In this document: positions 55,871 to 64,000 of the stretch, piece by piece
Numbering within the stretch: the stretch's first letter is position 1
How the letters are laid out: every line of letters starts with the position of its first letter
From: Thermoguttaceae bacterium
GTDB taxonomy: Bacteria; Planctomycetota; Planctomycetia; Pirellulales; Thermoguttaceae
Reading direction: 5' to 3'
Assembly: GCA_017937485.1 (NCBI GenBank)
Contig: JAGBDN010000085.1
Span: 1-64,000, forward strand
DNA: 64,000 nucleotides
Made by a program: the position numbers and the translations under genes
Notes under the pieces: model-generated
What the model saw: only the letters and a program-made list of their open reading frames with translations
Database searches by the model: none
Told to the model about the DNA's origin: nothing

Positions 55871-57049
55871 TTAACGGGCGGGCGACTTGGCGTCGCGTTG
55901 AAGCGGCGGTAAAGAAACGTTTTTCTTGTGTTCCGGCGCGTCGGCGAGCGTAACGACGACGCCGAGGGTCGGAAGTTTGCGTTGCAACGCTTTGAACGCG
56001 TCAACTTCGGCGGTCGAGCATTCTTCGGCGAAGACGCCGCGCAACTCTTTGAGCGCTTTGAGTTTAAGGAGACCGTCGAGCGTGATTTTCGCGTTCGGCG
56101 CTCGGCGGACGAAAAGGACGCGAACTTGCGGGAATTGCGTCAGCGCGTCGATGTTTTCGTCGCTGAAAAATTGTTCCGGCGCCGAAAGCGTAGCGATCGG
56201 GAGCGCGGAGAAAGACGCGAGGCCCTTTTTCGTAAGGCGCGGACAACCGTTAATCGCTAAAGAACGGAGGCGCGAGAGCCCGGAAAGCGGCGCGACGCCG
56301 GCGTCGGAAAGTTCCGGGACGTCTTTTAACATAAGGCTGTTTAGTTTTGTAAGTTTCGCAATTTCGGCGATTCCGGCGTCGGTAAGCGTCGGACAGTTCT
56401 TGATATGGAGGCTCTCGAGCGCCGATAATTTGGCGATTTGCGCAAGGTTCGCGTCGGAAACGGGGCAAAGCGTTAACTCGAGCCAACGAAGCGAAGCGCA
56501 TTTCGCGACGCCGTTTAACGATTCTTCCGACAAAGAGTCGCAACTCTGCAACGTCAACGAATGCAACTGTTTGCAGTTGGAGAGCGCGGCAAAATTCGGG
56601 TTCTTCCATTGCGGAAAGCGAAGGAGAATCGCGCGTTCGAGATTCGGAAAACGCGCCAAAATTTCGACGGCGGCGTCGGTAAGGTTCGGGCAATGGTGAA
56701 GCGTAACGTGGCGAACGAACGGGTTCCCGGCCAAGCGTTCGAGGTCGGCGTCGTCGACGTCGGAATAGGTAAAGCTAAGCGAGAAAGGAACTTGCGTCGC
56801 TTCAATTTTCGCGAGGTCGGCGTCGGTGAAAGGGCGGATATAGTCGCCGTTGGCCTTGCGCTGACCGTTGAAGCGGAGACTGACTCGGGGAGTCGGCGTC
56901 GGTTTGGCGGCGTTTGCGACCGGCGGCGCGTCGGGGGAAATCGAAACGTCGACGGCGACCGTGTAATCGCCGAACGTGCAAAGCCCGAGAAAAACGGCGG
57001 TTACGACGAAAGAAAATCGGAGCAAGATTGAAGGAAAGAATGATTTCAT
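55871..57049 (-). CDS. Secreted leucine-rich-repeat protein
   Basis: This 392-residue protein has an N-terminal signal (ILLRFSFVVTAVFLGLCTFG) and at least seven cysteine-containing LRRs of the AMN1/F-box type. Examples are FVRHVTLHHCPNLTDAAVEIL, LHSLTLQSCDSLSEESLNGV, LESLHIKNCPTLTDAGIAEI and LRSLAINGCPRLTKKGLASF. Such repeats form a curved binding surface. AAGGAG precedes the ATG. The promoter has a perfect TTGACA. The binding partner is unknown; planctomycetes have many such proteins. Confidence 0.88.
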   Translation of the reverse strand: MKSFFPSILLRFSFVVTAVFLGLCTFGDYTVAVDVSISPDAPPVANAAKPTPTPRVSLRFNGQRKANGDYIRPFTDADLAKIEATQVPFSLSFTYSDVDDADLERLAGNPFVRHVTLHHCPNLTDAAVEILARFPNLERAILLRFPQWKNPNFAALSNCKQLHSLTLQSCDSLSEESLNGVAKCASLRWLELTLCPVSDANLAQIAKLSALESLHIKNCPTLTDAGIAEIAKLTKLNSLMLKDVPELSDAGVAPLSGLSRLRSLAINGCPRLTKKGLASFSALPIATLSAPEQFFSDENIDALTQFPQVRVLFVRRAPNAKITLDGLLKLKALKELRGVFAEECSTAEVDAFKALQRKLPTLGVVVTLADAPEHKKNVSLPPLQRDAKSPAR

Positions 57050-57424
57050 TGTTGTCTCCTTGGAGCTTAAAGGTTGCGTTGACTAAACTTGCGGCGCTTG
57101 CGCCGAGACGCTTAAGGCTTAAGATTTGGGCGCCGACGCAAGCGAGGCGAGCCGTTCTTCAAAAATGAAAAACGTCTCGCCGCGTGTGTTTGTCTGTGTT
57201 GGTTATGTGGTACAGTATAACGCGACGCGCGTCCTTTGTCAAGCGTTGGGAGTGAAATTTTTTACTTGTAAGCGAAATTGAGCTTGAACCTCGGACGTCG
57301 AGAGAGAAAAATTTTCTACAATAAAAAAGCGTCAAGTTTTGGAAAAAACAAACGAGACGCCGGAGGGAGACGCGCCGAAGTTGAGCGAATACAAGGGGGG
57401 ACGCGCAGGAAAAAACGACGGCGT
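57050..57424. other. Intergenic region between LRR and kinase genes
   Basis: It holds the LRR promoter (57214-57242). No clear kinase terminator was found. Confidence 0.45.
57214..57242 (-). promoter_or_regulatory. Promoter of the LRR gene
   Basis: On the minus strand a perfect TTGACA and TATACT are 17 bases apart, about 165 bases before the ATG. Confidence 0.65.
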
Positions 57425-58678
57425 TTAGAAACCCATCGCCTTTAAGAAGGAGTCGTCGTCCGACGATAAACGCTTCGACGACAGGACTTCCGCGCCGTCG
57501 GAAACGTCGAATTTTTCCGCGCCCGGGAGTTTCGACGCGGCGTCGCTCGATAAGAAAAGGCCTTCGACGTCGACGCCGAGATCGCCGTCGCCGAGGTTCG
57601 CAAAGTCGACGTCGCGTCGACCGAAATCGAACGGCGTCGCGAAACCGTGTCGCACCAAACAGCGCTCCGTCGCGTCGACGACTTCCGCCGCCGTTTGGAA
57701 ACGGTCGTCCGGGTTTTTCGCCATCATCTTCGCGCAAATTTGGAGCAAATCGTTCCAAGCGTCGAGGCGTTCGGCGAAAACGCTGGTCGGTTCTTGGCGG
57801 CGGTGCGCGAGAAGACGCTCGGGAACCGAACCGTTCGGGAAGGGCGGACGACCGACGAGGCAGAAATAGAGCGTCGCGCCGAGACCGTAAAGGTCGGCCC
57901 GCGCGTCGAGGTTGTGGCTGTCGACCGTTTGCTCCGGCGCTAGGTAGTCCGCGGTGCCGAGAATCCGCTTTTCGCTCCCCGGCGTAACGGCGGCTCCGAC
58001 GAAAAGCGCAAGACCGAAGTCGATGATTTTTACCTCTTTACGTTCGTTGACCAAAACGTTTTCCGGCTTGACGTCGCGGTGAACGAGGCCGCGTTCGTGC
58101 GCGTGTTGGAGACCGAGCGCCGCTTGACGGATATACGACGCCGCGTCCTCGTAGGGCAACGCTTCGCCGTTTTCCGCCAGTTTCTCGACGAGTTGTCGTA
58201 AATTGAGACTGTCGAAGTATTCCATCGCGACGAAATGAACGCCGTCGCGTTCGTCGGCGCCGTAACCGTCGACGATGTAAGGAGAAGAGAGCGACGCGAG
58301 CGCCTGCGCCTCGCGGTGGAAACGCTTCAAATACTCGCCTTCCGCTTTCGGTTTTGGAAGGACTTTGATTGCTTCGCGACGTTTTGTAATGTTGTGTTCG
58401 GCGAGGTAAACGGAACTCATTCCGCCGGTTCCAAGCCGACCTAAAACGCGGTAACGGCCGAGCGTAAAGCCTTTGTATTTGCGCTTTAAGAGTTGACGGA
58501 CGTGCCATTCGGTCAACAGACCGCGTTTGACGAATTCCGAAGCGAGACGCGCCGCGTCGTCGAGCGTTTTCGGGACGTCGCGACGAATCGCGACCGCCGC
58601 CGCGTCGATTTCGCGCGGAGACAATAGCGCGCTGCGCTTGAGGTAATCGATGAATTCGTCGGGCGTTACGGCGGACAT
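57425..58678 (-). CDS. Soluble Ser/Thr protein kinase
   Basis: This 417-residue Hanks-type kinase has the Gly loop GRLGTGGMSSVY (81-91), ATP-binding Lys105 in REAIKVL, catalytic loop HRDVKPEN (200-207), DFG (220-222), and GTADYLAPEQ in the activation segment. About 70 helical residues precede the kinase domain and resemble the N-terminal region of other planctomycete kinases. The last 90 residues are acidic and Ser-rich. No membrane helix is visible, so it is probably cytoplasmic. The gene has its own promoter and no linked phosphatase or substrate. Confidence 0.92.
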   Translation of the reverse strand: MSAVTPDEFIDYLKRSALLSPREIDAAAVAIRRDVPKTLDDAARLASEFVKRGLLTEWHVRQLLKRKYKGFTLGRYRVLGRLGTGGMSSVYLAEHNITKRREAIKVLPKPKAEGEYLKRFHREAQALASLSSPYIVDGYGADERDGVHFVAMEYFDSLNLRQLVEKLAENGEALPYEDAASYIRQAALGLQHAHERGLVHRDVKPENVLVNERKEVKIIDFGLALFVGAAVTPGSEKRILGTADYLAPEQTVDSHNLDARADLYGLGATLYFCLVGRPPFPNGSVPERLLAHRRQEPTSVFAERLDAWNDLLQICAKMMAKNPDDRFQTAAEVVDATERCLVRHGFATPFDFGRRDVDFANLGDGDLGVDVEGLFLSSDAASKLPGAEKFDVSDGAEVLSSKRLSSDDDSFLKAMGF

Positions 58679-58787
58679 AGGTGCGGAACGACGCCGCGTC
58701 GAGCGGCAAAAGGAAACGTGAAAAGGGCGAAAGCTAAAAGGCGGAAGGAAAACGCGCGCTTTGTCGCGACGCCGCCTTTAAGTCTCT

Positions 58788-58815
58788 ATTATATATTGTC
58801 GGCGTTCTTTTTCAA
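58788..58815 (-). promoter_or_regulatory. Promoter of the kinase gene
   Basis: On the minus strand TTGAAA and a perfect TATAAT are 16 bases apart. Confidence 0.65.
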
Positions 58816-58936
58816 GCGCCGAACGCTCGCCGCGTCGGGGCGCGACGCGGTATTTTGGTGAATTTTAGCCGGTTTTGATGATTTTGACGGATTTGCCGAT
58901 CGTGTTTGGCGGGCAAAACGCGGCGGGGGCGCGGTT

Positions 58937-58967
58937 TGGAAAAAGTCGTCGTCGGGGACGAAACGAC
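58937..58967 (-). terminator. Terminator of the tRNA nucleotidyltransferase gene
   Basis: Read on the minus strand, CGTCGTTT and CGACGACG form a short stem followed by ACTTTTT. Confidence 0.5.
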
Positions 58968-58969
58968 GA

Positions 58970-60505
58970 TTAGCGGGCGGCGTCGACGAGACCGCGTTCT
59001 TGAATCCAACGGACGCCGTCTTCGAGCGTCGCGAACTCGCCGTCGAGTTGCGCTTCGAACGCTTGGCGCAAGATTTCGCCCATCGCCGGGCCCGGTTTGA
59101 CGCCGAGCGCGAGGAGGTCGCGCCCTTGAACGAGGAATTTCGGGCCCTCTTCGACGATTTCCATTCGGTCGGCGAGGTCGAACCAAACGTCGGCGCGGAA
59201 TCGTATGTTGCGATTTTTCAAGATTTCGGCGATTTCGTCGCGCGTCGGAAGTTGCGAGTCTAGCGGTTGCGCCGGATTTAACGCCGGATTGAGCGTCGGT
59301 TCGGCGGCAAATTCCGTTTCGGCGCCGATCGCGTAATCGACGGTCGGAACGTAACGCTCCGGGGCCCCGCAACCGAGCGCGTCGGAACGGCAAAGAAGCG
59401 CCCAAAGTCGGACGTTCGCCGGTTCGAGACGCTTCGCAAGACGGCGGACGGCGCGCAAACTCGGCTCCGCGCTCGACGACATATGATCGTAAACGAGATT
59501 TTCGACCATTTCGGTTAATTTAAGCGGGGCGCGCATCCGCTCCATAAAAGCGCGGGCGAGCGGGGCGCCGGCTTTCGCGTGTCCGGGGGAGCGGATTTCG
59601 CCGTGTTCGTCGACGAACGACGCTTCCGGTTTGCCGAAGTCGTGCGCGAGCGCGGCGAACATCACGGCGGCGCGTTCCTCGTCGGTTAGTTTCGGCTCGA
59701 AATCGCGAACGGCTTGCGCGGCCTCGCGGCAGACGGCTTTCGTGTGCGTCCAAACGTCGCCTTCCGGGTGCCATTTTGGATTTTGCGCGCAACCGACGAG
59801 CGCTTTCAGCTCTGGAAACGCGTCGAGCCAGCCGGTTTCGCGGAGGACGTCGAGCCCTTTGTCCGGGTAAAGACTTTTGAGCGCCCACTTTTCCCATTCG
59901 CCGTAAATTCTTTCGGGGGAAAGAGTTTCAAATTCGTCGAACACTTCGCGGCAATATTGGATCGTTTGCGCGTCCATTTGGAACCCGAAACGGGCGGCGA
60001 ACTGCATTCCTCGGAGGACGCGGAGCGGGTCGTCTTTGAACGCGGGGCCCGGCGCGCGGAGGATTTGGCGTTTGAGGTCGCCGACGCCGTCGAACGGGTC
60101 GCAAAGGGAGCCGTCGCGGCGCATTCCGATCGCATTAATGGTGAAGTCGCGGCGTCCGAACGCTTCTCGCGGGGTAATGTCGGGGTTCGTTTCGACCGAA
60201 AAACCCTTGTGCCCGACGCCGTTTTTCGACTCGCGACGCGGCAGAGCGACGTCGACGTCGCGCCCGACTTTCATCACTCCGAACGATTGCCCGACGAGGT
60301 CGACGTGGAACGACGGCGCTAAAATGTCGCGAATTTGCGAATAACTCAAGCCGTAAACCTCGACGTCGACGTCTTTAGAGGCGACCCCGAGAAGCGCGTC
60401 GCGGACGAAACCGCCGACGATAAGAACGTCGGTCGCGCCGCCGGCTTCGAGGAGTTCGACGATTTTCAGGACTTTAGGCGGAACGTAAGGGGGGCGCGGG
60501 CTCAT
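58970..60505 (-). CDS. cca: CCA-adding tRNA nucleotidyltransferase with HD domain
   Basis: This 511-residue protein belongs to class II nucleotidyltransferases. Seen are IVGGFVRDALLG (29-40), the metal-binding DVDVE (45-49), RRDFTINAIG, DPLRVLRGMQFAARFGF, and the HD-type phosphohydrolase motif LAHDFGKPE. The C-terminal part is helical and has no second recognised domain. It adds or repairs the 3' CCA of tRNAs. The tRNA-Leu gene in this window lacks an encoded CCA, as expected if such an enzyme acts. An A-adding-only or poly(A) polymerase role is less likely but possible. Confidence 0.9.
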   Translation of the reverse strand: MSPRPPYVPPKVLKIVELLEAGGATDVLIVGGFVRDALLGVASKDVDVEVYGLSYSQIRDILAPSFHVDLVGQSFGVMKVGRDVDVALPRRESKNGVGHKGFSVETNPDITPREAFGRRDFTINAIGMRRDGSLCDPFDGVGDLKRQILRAPGPAFKDDPLRVLRGMQFAARFGFQMDAQTIQYCREVFDEFETLSPERIYGEWEKWALKSLYPDKGLDVLRETGWLDAFPELKALVGCAQNPKWHPEGDVWTHTKAVCREAAQAVRDFEPKLTDEERAAVMFAALAHDFGKPEASFVDEHGEIRSPGHAKAGAPLARAFMERMRAPLKLTEMVENLVYDHMSSSAEPSLRAVRRLAKRLEPANVRLWALLCRSDALGCGAPERYVPTVDYAIGAETEFAAEPTLNPALNPAQPLDSQLPTRDEIAEILKNRNIRFRADVWFDLADRMEIVEEGPKFLVQGRDLLALGVKPGPAMGEILRQAFEAQLDGEFATLEDGVRWIQERGLVDAAR

Positions 60506-60568
60506 TGCGGGGGCTCCGAAGGGAAACGGACGGGACGACGGACGGCGGCGCGACGCGACGCTTTTGTC

Positions 60569-60596
60569 ATTATATATTAATGGCGGTTTGTTGCAA
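60569..60596 (-). promoter_or_regulatory. Promoter of cca
   Basis: On the minus strand TTGCAA and TATAAT are 16 bases apart. Confidence 0.6.
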
Positions 60597-60703
60597 GCGG
60601 GAGCGGGAAGGCCGCGACGCGGGATAAAGAGCGGAGAACGGGGCGCGGAAAGAAAAAATTTGACGTTTTTTCAAGAAAACGGCGAAAATCGAGCGCGAAA
60701 AAC

Positions 60704-60732
60704 TTGAAATTCGCGTTCGTTTCCGGTATCCT
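60704..60732 (+). promoter_or_regulatory. Promoter of the Gfo/Idh/MocA oxidoreductase gene
   Basis: TTGAAA and TATCCT are 17 bases apart. Confidence 0.55.
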
Positions 60733-60980
60733 GAAGAGATAGCGAACGAAAACGACGCGTCGACGGCGTTTTTTTGACCGGCGGCGCGTTCGGGCGAAAC
60801 GGCGCGACCGACGTTTGATTTTTTGAATTGCGTTTGATAATAAATCGCGTCCCAAACCGTCGCCGTTCGCTTCGTTTTTTACCGAACTTTTGATTTTTTG
60901 ATTTTTGACCGTTATTTAGCGGTCGGGGAAATTGGCTTAATAATCGAGCTTAACCGCTTTTTGCGAAAGGAACCGCCGAA

Positions 60981-62138
60981 ATGAAAACGCTGAACGTTTG
61001 CATGTTGGGAACCGGGTTTATGGGGCGCGCGCACTCGAACGCCTTCAACCAAGTCGGGCATTTCTTCGATTTGCCTTGCAAACCGGTTTTGAAAGTTTGT
61101 TGCGGCCGCGATAAGGAGAAGCTCGAAAAGTTCCAAAAAACTTGGGGTTACGAAGAGACCGAAACCGATTGGCGCAAGGCGATCGAACGCGACGACGTCG
61201 ATTTGATCGACGTCGCTTCGCCGAACTTCCTGCACAAGGAGCAAGTGATCGCCGCCGCTAAAGCCGGTAAAATGATCATTTGCGAAAAACCGCTCGCGAT
61301 GAATTACGCCGAGGCGGTCGAGATGGCCGAAGCGGTCGAAAAGGCCGGCGTCGCGTCGATGGTTTCGTTCTGTTACCGCCGCAACCCGTCGATTTCGCTC
61401 TTTAAGCAACTGGTCGACGAAGGGCGCGTCGGGCGGGCGTTCCACTATCGCGCCGTTTACAACCAAGATTACACGATCAGCCAAAAGGTGCCGGTCGGCG
61501 GCGCGTCCCTTTGGCGGCTCGACGCGAACGTCGCCGGAAGCGGCGTTACCGGCGACCTCCTCGCGCACTCGATCGACTGCGCCGAATGGATCAACGGCCC
61601 GATTAAGAAGGTTTGCGCGCATACCGAGATTTTCGTCAAGGAACGCGTCAACGCCGTAACCGGCGAAAAAACGCCGATTACGATCGACGACGCCTGCATG
61701 TTCCTCGCGATTTTCGAAAACGGGTCGATGGGAACGTTCGAAAGCTCGCGGTACGCTCGCGGACGCAAAAACTTCAACACGATGGAAATTAACGGCGAAA
61801 ACGGCGCGTGCTACTTCAATCTCGAAGAGCCGGAATATCTGCAATTTTTCCGTTACGCCGACCCGGAAACCGGACGCAAGGTGGAAGATCACCTCACCGG
61901 TTGGCAAAAAATTCTCGTTACGAACTCCGAACATCCGTACATGAACCGTTATTGGGTGCCGGGAACCGTTATCGGTTACGAACACTACTTCATTAATCAA
62001 ACCGCCGACTTCCTCCTGCAAGCCTGCGGAGAAACGCCGGTCGCGCCGGTTCCGACGATTCGCGACGCGGTTCGGACGCAAAAGGTTTGCGACGCGGTGT
62101 TGCAAAGCGCTCGCGAAGAACGCTGGATTGAAATCTGA
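60981..62138 (+). CDS. Gfo/Idh/MocA-family oxidoreductase
   Basis: This 385-residue NAD(P)-dependent sugar or inositol dehydrogenase has the Rossmann motif MLGTGFMGRAHSNAF (residues 8-22), DLIDVASPNFLHKE, and the catalytic EKPLA near 101. The C-terminal alpha/beta domain has TGDLLAHSIDCAEWI. There is no signal peptide, unlike the many Tat-exported members in planctomycetes, so it acts in the cytoplasm. AAAGGA precedes the ATG. Codons are fairly biased. The substrate is not known. Confidence 0.92.
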   Translation: MKTLNVCMLGTGFMGRAHSNAFNQVGHFFDLPCKPVLKVCCGRDKEKLEKFQKTWGYEETETDWRKAIERDDVDLIDVASPNFLHKEQVIAAAKAGKMIICEKPLAMNYAEAVEMAEAVEKAGVASMVSFCYRRNPSISLFKQLVDEGRVGRAFHYRAVYNQDYTISQKVPVGGASLWRLDANVAGSGVTGDLLAHSIDCAEWINGPIKKVCAHTEIFVKERVNAVTGEKTPITIDDACMFLAIFENGSMGTFESSRYARGRKNFNTMEINGENGACYFNLEEPEYLQFFRYADPETGRKVEDHLTGWQKILVTNSEHPYMNRYWVPGTVIGYEHYFINQTADFLLQACGETPVAPVPTIRDAVRTQKVCDAVLQSAREERWIEI

Positions 62139-62497
62139 CCGATTTTTTGCGCTTGAAAACTCGGCGTTTCGACGAACGCGGTCGGGTTCGCGGGTTCCGG
62201 CGTCGCTCCTCGACGGAGACGGCTTGGGACGGCGCGCTCGACCGCGACGGGGATTTTTTGCCGATTTGTCGGTCGGAAAAGGGGGAATTTCCCGAATATT
62301 CCGGCGAAATTTTGACCGTATTTAATTTTCGGCGGCGATTTTCGCCCATTTTTTCCGGAAGGAGCGTATAATTAAAACGGAACGTCCGCGACTGCGCGCG
62401 TCGCGACGTCGGAAGCGTTGGCCGATTGGCGGAAAGTTGGAGCGTAAAGCGGCAAACGGGCGCGTCGCGGCGCCGAATTTTAAAGGAACGACGAAGG
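62139..62497. other. Intergenic region before the zinc-ribbon/GYF gene
   Basis: A TATAAT-like box near 62369-62374 has no convincing -35. Nothing else is recognised. Confidence 0.4.
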
Positions 62498-63310
62498 ATG
62501 GGGATTCGCTTTTATTGTCCGAACGGGCATAAATTGAACGTTAAGTCCGAATTGGCGGGAAAAATCGGGATTTGTCCGAAGTGCCAAGCGCGGATGACGA
62601 TTCCGACGGCGAGCGTGCGCGAACCGTCCGGGAAAAAAGCGTTCGAAGAAACGTCGTCCGACGCCTCGGGGAAAAACGCCGAACGTTCGAGCGGCGACGG
62701 CGAAGAAGCGAAAACGTCGCAAAACGAAGCGGTCGCGCAAAATACGACGGCGGTCGACGAGCCGTTGGGGAAATTTTTGCTGAACGGCGACCGCGCCGAA
62801 GCGGCGTTGGGGGACGTTTTGCGTCGCGCCGTCGACGGTTCCGCGCAACACGGCCGGGTTGCGTCGCGCTTTGACGACGCCGAGCCGTTGCGCGATCCGC
62901 GGCTCGTCTGGTACGTTCGGTCGCGCGATAATCAGCAGTACGGGCCGGCGACCGGCGACGTGATGGCCGCTTGGATCAACGAACGACGCGTCGGGCCGCA
63001 AACTCTTGTTTGGCGCGAAGATTGGCCCGCTTGGCAAGAGGCCGGACGCGTTTTTCCGGAGTTGGAACGCGTTTTCGCGGGCGGCGAAGCGGCGTCGGGC
63101 GAGATCGGCGGCGCGTCGGGAACGGCGGCGTTCGCGAGTTTGGCGGAAGCGGCGCAAAATTCCGACGCGGCGCGGCGTTTCGCCGACGACGAGTCGCGAG
63201 CGATGCGGCGTCGAAAACGAGCGACGAAAACGTTTATCGCGATCGCCGGGTTGATCGCGTTGATTTTAGCGCTGTTGGGCGCGTTGATTTTCGTCTTGTT
63301 GCGTAATTAA
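62498..63310 (+). CDS. Zinc-ribbon and GYF_2 (DUF4339) membrane protein
   Basis: This 270-residue protein starts with a zinc ribbon (FYCPNGHKLNVKSELAGKIGICPKCQ; C-x2-GH and C-x2-C). After an acidic, Ser-rich linker comes a GYF_2-type domain (WYVRSRDNQQYGPATGDVMAAWINERRVGPQTLVWREDW). It ends in one C-terminal membrane helix (FIAIAGLIALILALLGALIFVLL). The ATG at 62498 is preferred over an earlier in-frame ATG (72 bases upstream) because it begins the conserved MGIRFYCPNGH and AAGGA lies upstream. The architecture is common in planctomycetes; the function is unknown. Confidence 0.85.
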   Translation: MGIRFYCPNGHKLNVKSELAGKIGICPKCQARMTIPTASVREPSGKKAFEETSSDASGKNAERSSGDGEEAKTSQNEAVAQNTTAVDEPLGKFLLNGDRAEAALGDVLRRAVDGSAQHGRVASRFDDAEPLRDPRLVWYVRSRDNQQYGPATGDVMAAWINERRVGPQTLVWREDWPAWQEAGRVFPELERVFAGGEAASGEIGGASGTAAFASLAEAAQNSDAARRFADDESRAMRRRKRATKTFIAIAGLIALILALLGALIFVLLRN

Positions 63311-63381
63311 TCGGCAAACGAGGCGAAAGGCGGTCGCGCGTCGAAAGAGAAATTTAGCGCGAGAATTTAATCGACGAGCGC

Positions 63382-63409
63382 TTGTCGAAAAGGGAAAAGG
63401 CGTTATAAT
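63382..63409 (+). promoter_or_regulatory. Promoter of tRNA-Leu
   Basis: TTGTCG and TATAAT are 16 bases apart; the tRNA begins about 38 bases later. Confidence 0.6.
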
Positions 63410-63446
63410 GGTTTAAGGCGAAGGGCGGCGTTGGCGCCTTCGTTTC

Positions 63447-63529
63447 GCGGGTATGGTGGAACTGGCAGACACGTCGGATTTAGGTTCCGATGCGCACCGC
63501 GCGTGGAGGTTCGAGTCCTCTTACCCGCA
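63447..63529 (+). tRNA. tRNA-Leu (anticodon UAG)
   Basis: The 83-base class II tRNA has acceptor arms GCGGGTA and TACCCGC, a D arm, anticodon stem TCGGA/TCCGA with loop TTTAGGT (anticodon TAG), a long variable arm, and GGAGG-TTCGAGT-CCTCT as the T arm. The discriminator is A and no CCA is encoded. It would read CUA and CUG codons. Confidence 0.95.
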
Positions 63530-63545
63530 TTTTGTTTCTTGATTG

Positions 63546-63578
63546 GGGCGCCGCGAATTAGAAAACGGCGTCCTTTTT
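63546..63578 (+). terminator. Terminator after tRNA-Leu
   Basis: GGGCGCCG pairs with CGGCGTCC (with G-U) and is followed by five T. Confidence 0.65.
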
Positions 63579-63671
63579 CTTTGAAAAACTTCTTTTTGGG
63601 GTAAAACCCAACGAGACGGCGAGCGGAAACGTCGGTTTGACGTTGAACGGTCGCCGCCGATTCGACGAACG

Positions 63672-64000
63672 ATGAAAACGACGGACGTTGCGGTTGCGTC
63701 GCCTTCCCGCGATTGGCGAACTTGGGCGCGAAACGAAGCGCGCGGTTGGCGAACCTGGGAAGTCGCTTGGTTGGCGGCGTGTTGCGCGGTTATTCTTGGG
63801 CTCGCGCTCTATTGGAACGAAGGGCCGCTCGGGATGATTTCGGCGGTTTGCGGCGTCGCTTACGTCGTGTTGATCGGAAAAGGGAAGACGAGCGCGTATC
63901 TTTTCGGCGTCGTCAACGTCTTGGCGTATTCTTGGATCTCTTTTGAAGCGCGGTATTTCGGCGAGGTAACGCTAAATTTGGCGTATTACTTGCCGACGCA
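63672..64000 (+). CDS. pnuC: PnuC-type nicotinamide riboside transporter, 5' part (runs off window)
   Basis: The first 109 codons are present; the gene continues past the window. After about 25 hydrophilic residues, membrane helices begin (TWEVAWLAACCAVILGLALYW). Motifs of the PnuC family follow: WNEGPLGMISAVCGVAYVVL, GKGKTSAYLFGVVNVLAYSWI, and FGEVTLNLAYYLP. PnuC imports nicotinamide riboside or, in related PnuT/PnuX forms, thiamine or riboflavin; the remaining sequence is needed to decide. No Shine-Dalgarno is obvious. Confidence 0.85.
   Translation, partial: MKTTDVAVASPSRDWRTWARNEARGWRTWEVAWLAACCAVILGLALYWNEGPLGMISAVCGVAYVVLIGKGKTSAYLFGVVNVLAYSWISFEARYFGEVTLNLAYYLPT

Larger units (their letters stand above)
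60506..60980. other. Divergent region between cca and the oxidoreductase gene
   Basis: It holds promoters for both genes (60569-60596 minus, 60704-60732 plus). The oxidoreductase leader is about 240 bases with no recognised element. Confidence 0.5.

Overview
The window looks like a chromosomal segment of a planctomycete, probably Pirellulales and possibly the gut/rumen-associated Thermoguttaceae type (lineage is inference). The pointers are a DUF1559 pilin-like protein next to a small lipoprotein, a DUF6800-type 59-residue protein, secreted HEAT and LRR proteins, proteins with the FGE-sulfatase fold, a soluble Ser/Thr kinase, BatA-type VWA genes, and coding DNA rich in gcg, gac, tcg and gaa codons. 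Most genes stand alone or in pairs. Many are preceded by a very regular sigma-70-like promoter (TTGAnn, 16-17 bp, TATAAT/TATACT).
Layout. 1-6904: the 3' end of an IS5-type transposase cuts off the front of a BatA-type VWA gene. Next is a second VWA gene broken by two homopolymer frameshifts and a nonsense codon, then an intact Cys-rich membrane protein and a PepSY membrane protein. 7039-17579: housekeeping genes (class II aldolase, mutS, pepT, galK) plus a secreted HEAT protein, an acidic protein of unknown function and a DUF6800-like gene. 17972-26020: exported proteins (ThuA-like, lipoprotein, DUF1559, Tat-exported sialidase-like, FGE-fold), then an arrestin-like protein paired with a P-loop ATPase. 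26206-32626: biosynthesis (pyrD, thiC, ribD, metY) and an isochorismatase-like hydrolase. 32741-37189: HEAT lipoprotein, large DUF2157 membrane protein, rpsU. 37671-49302: four large exported proteins on the + strand: an internally duplicated protein of unknown function, a GH106-like rhamnosidase, an NPCBM-GH36 alpha-galactosidase and an alpha/beta-hydrolase esterase. 49376-53820: type III restriction-modification (mod-res). 54385-64000: an FGE-fold protein with biased codons, LRR protein, kinase, CCA-adding enzyme, Gfo/Idh oxidoreductase, zinc-ribbon/GYF membrane protein, tRNA-Leu(UAG), and the start of pnuC.
How the genes fit together. The exported glycosidases and esterase suggest breakdown of rhamnose- and galactose-bearing, acylated polysaccharide, and galK could take in the released galactose. 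The VWA operon at the left edge is decaying in this strain, although its two downstream genes are still open. No CRISPR array, rRNA or prophage was seen. The less explained material is the Cys-rich membrane protein, the duplicated exported protein, the arrestin-like/ATPase pair, and a small family of intergenic CGATGTAG repeats.
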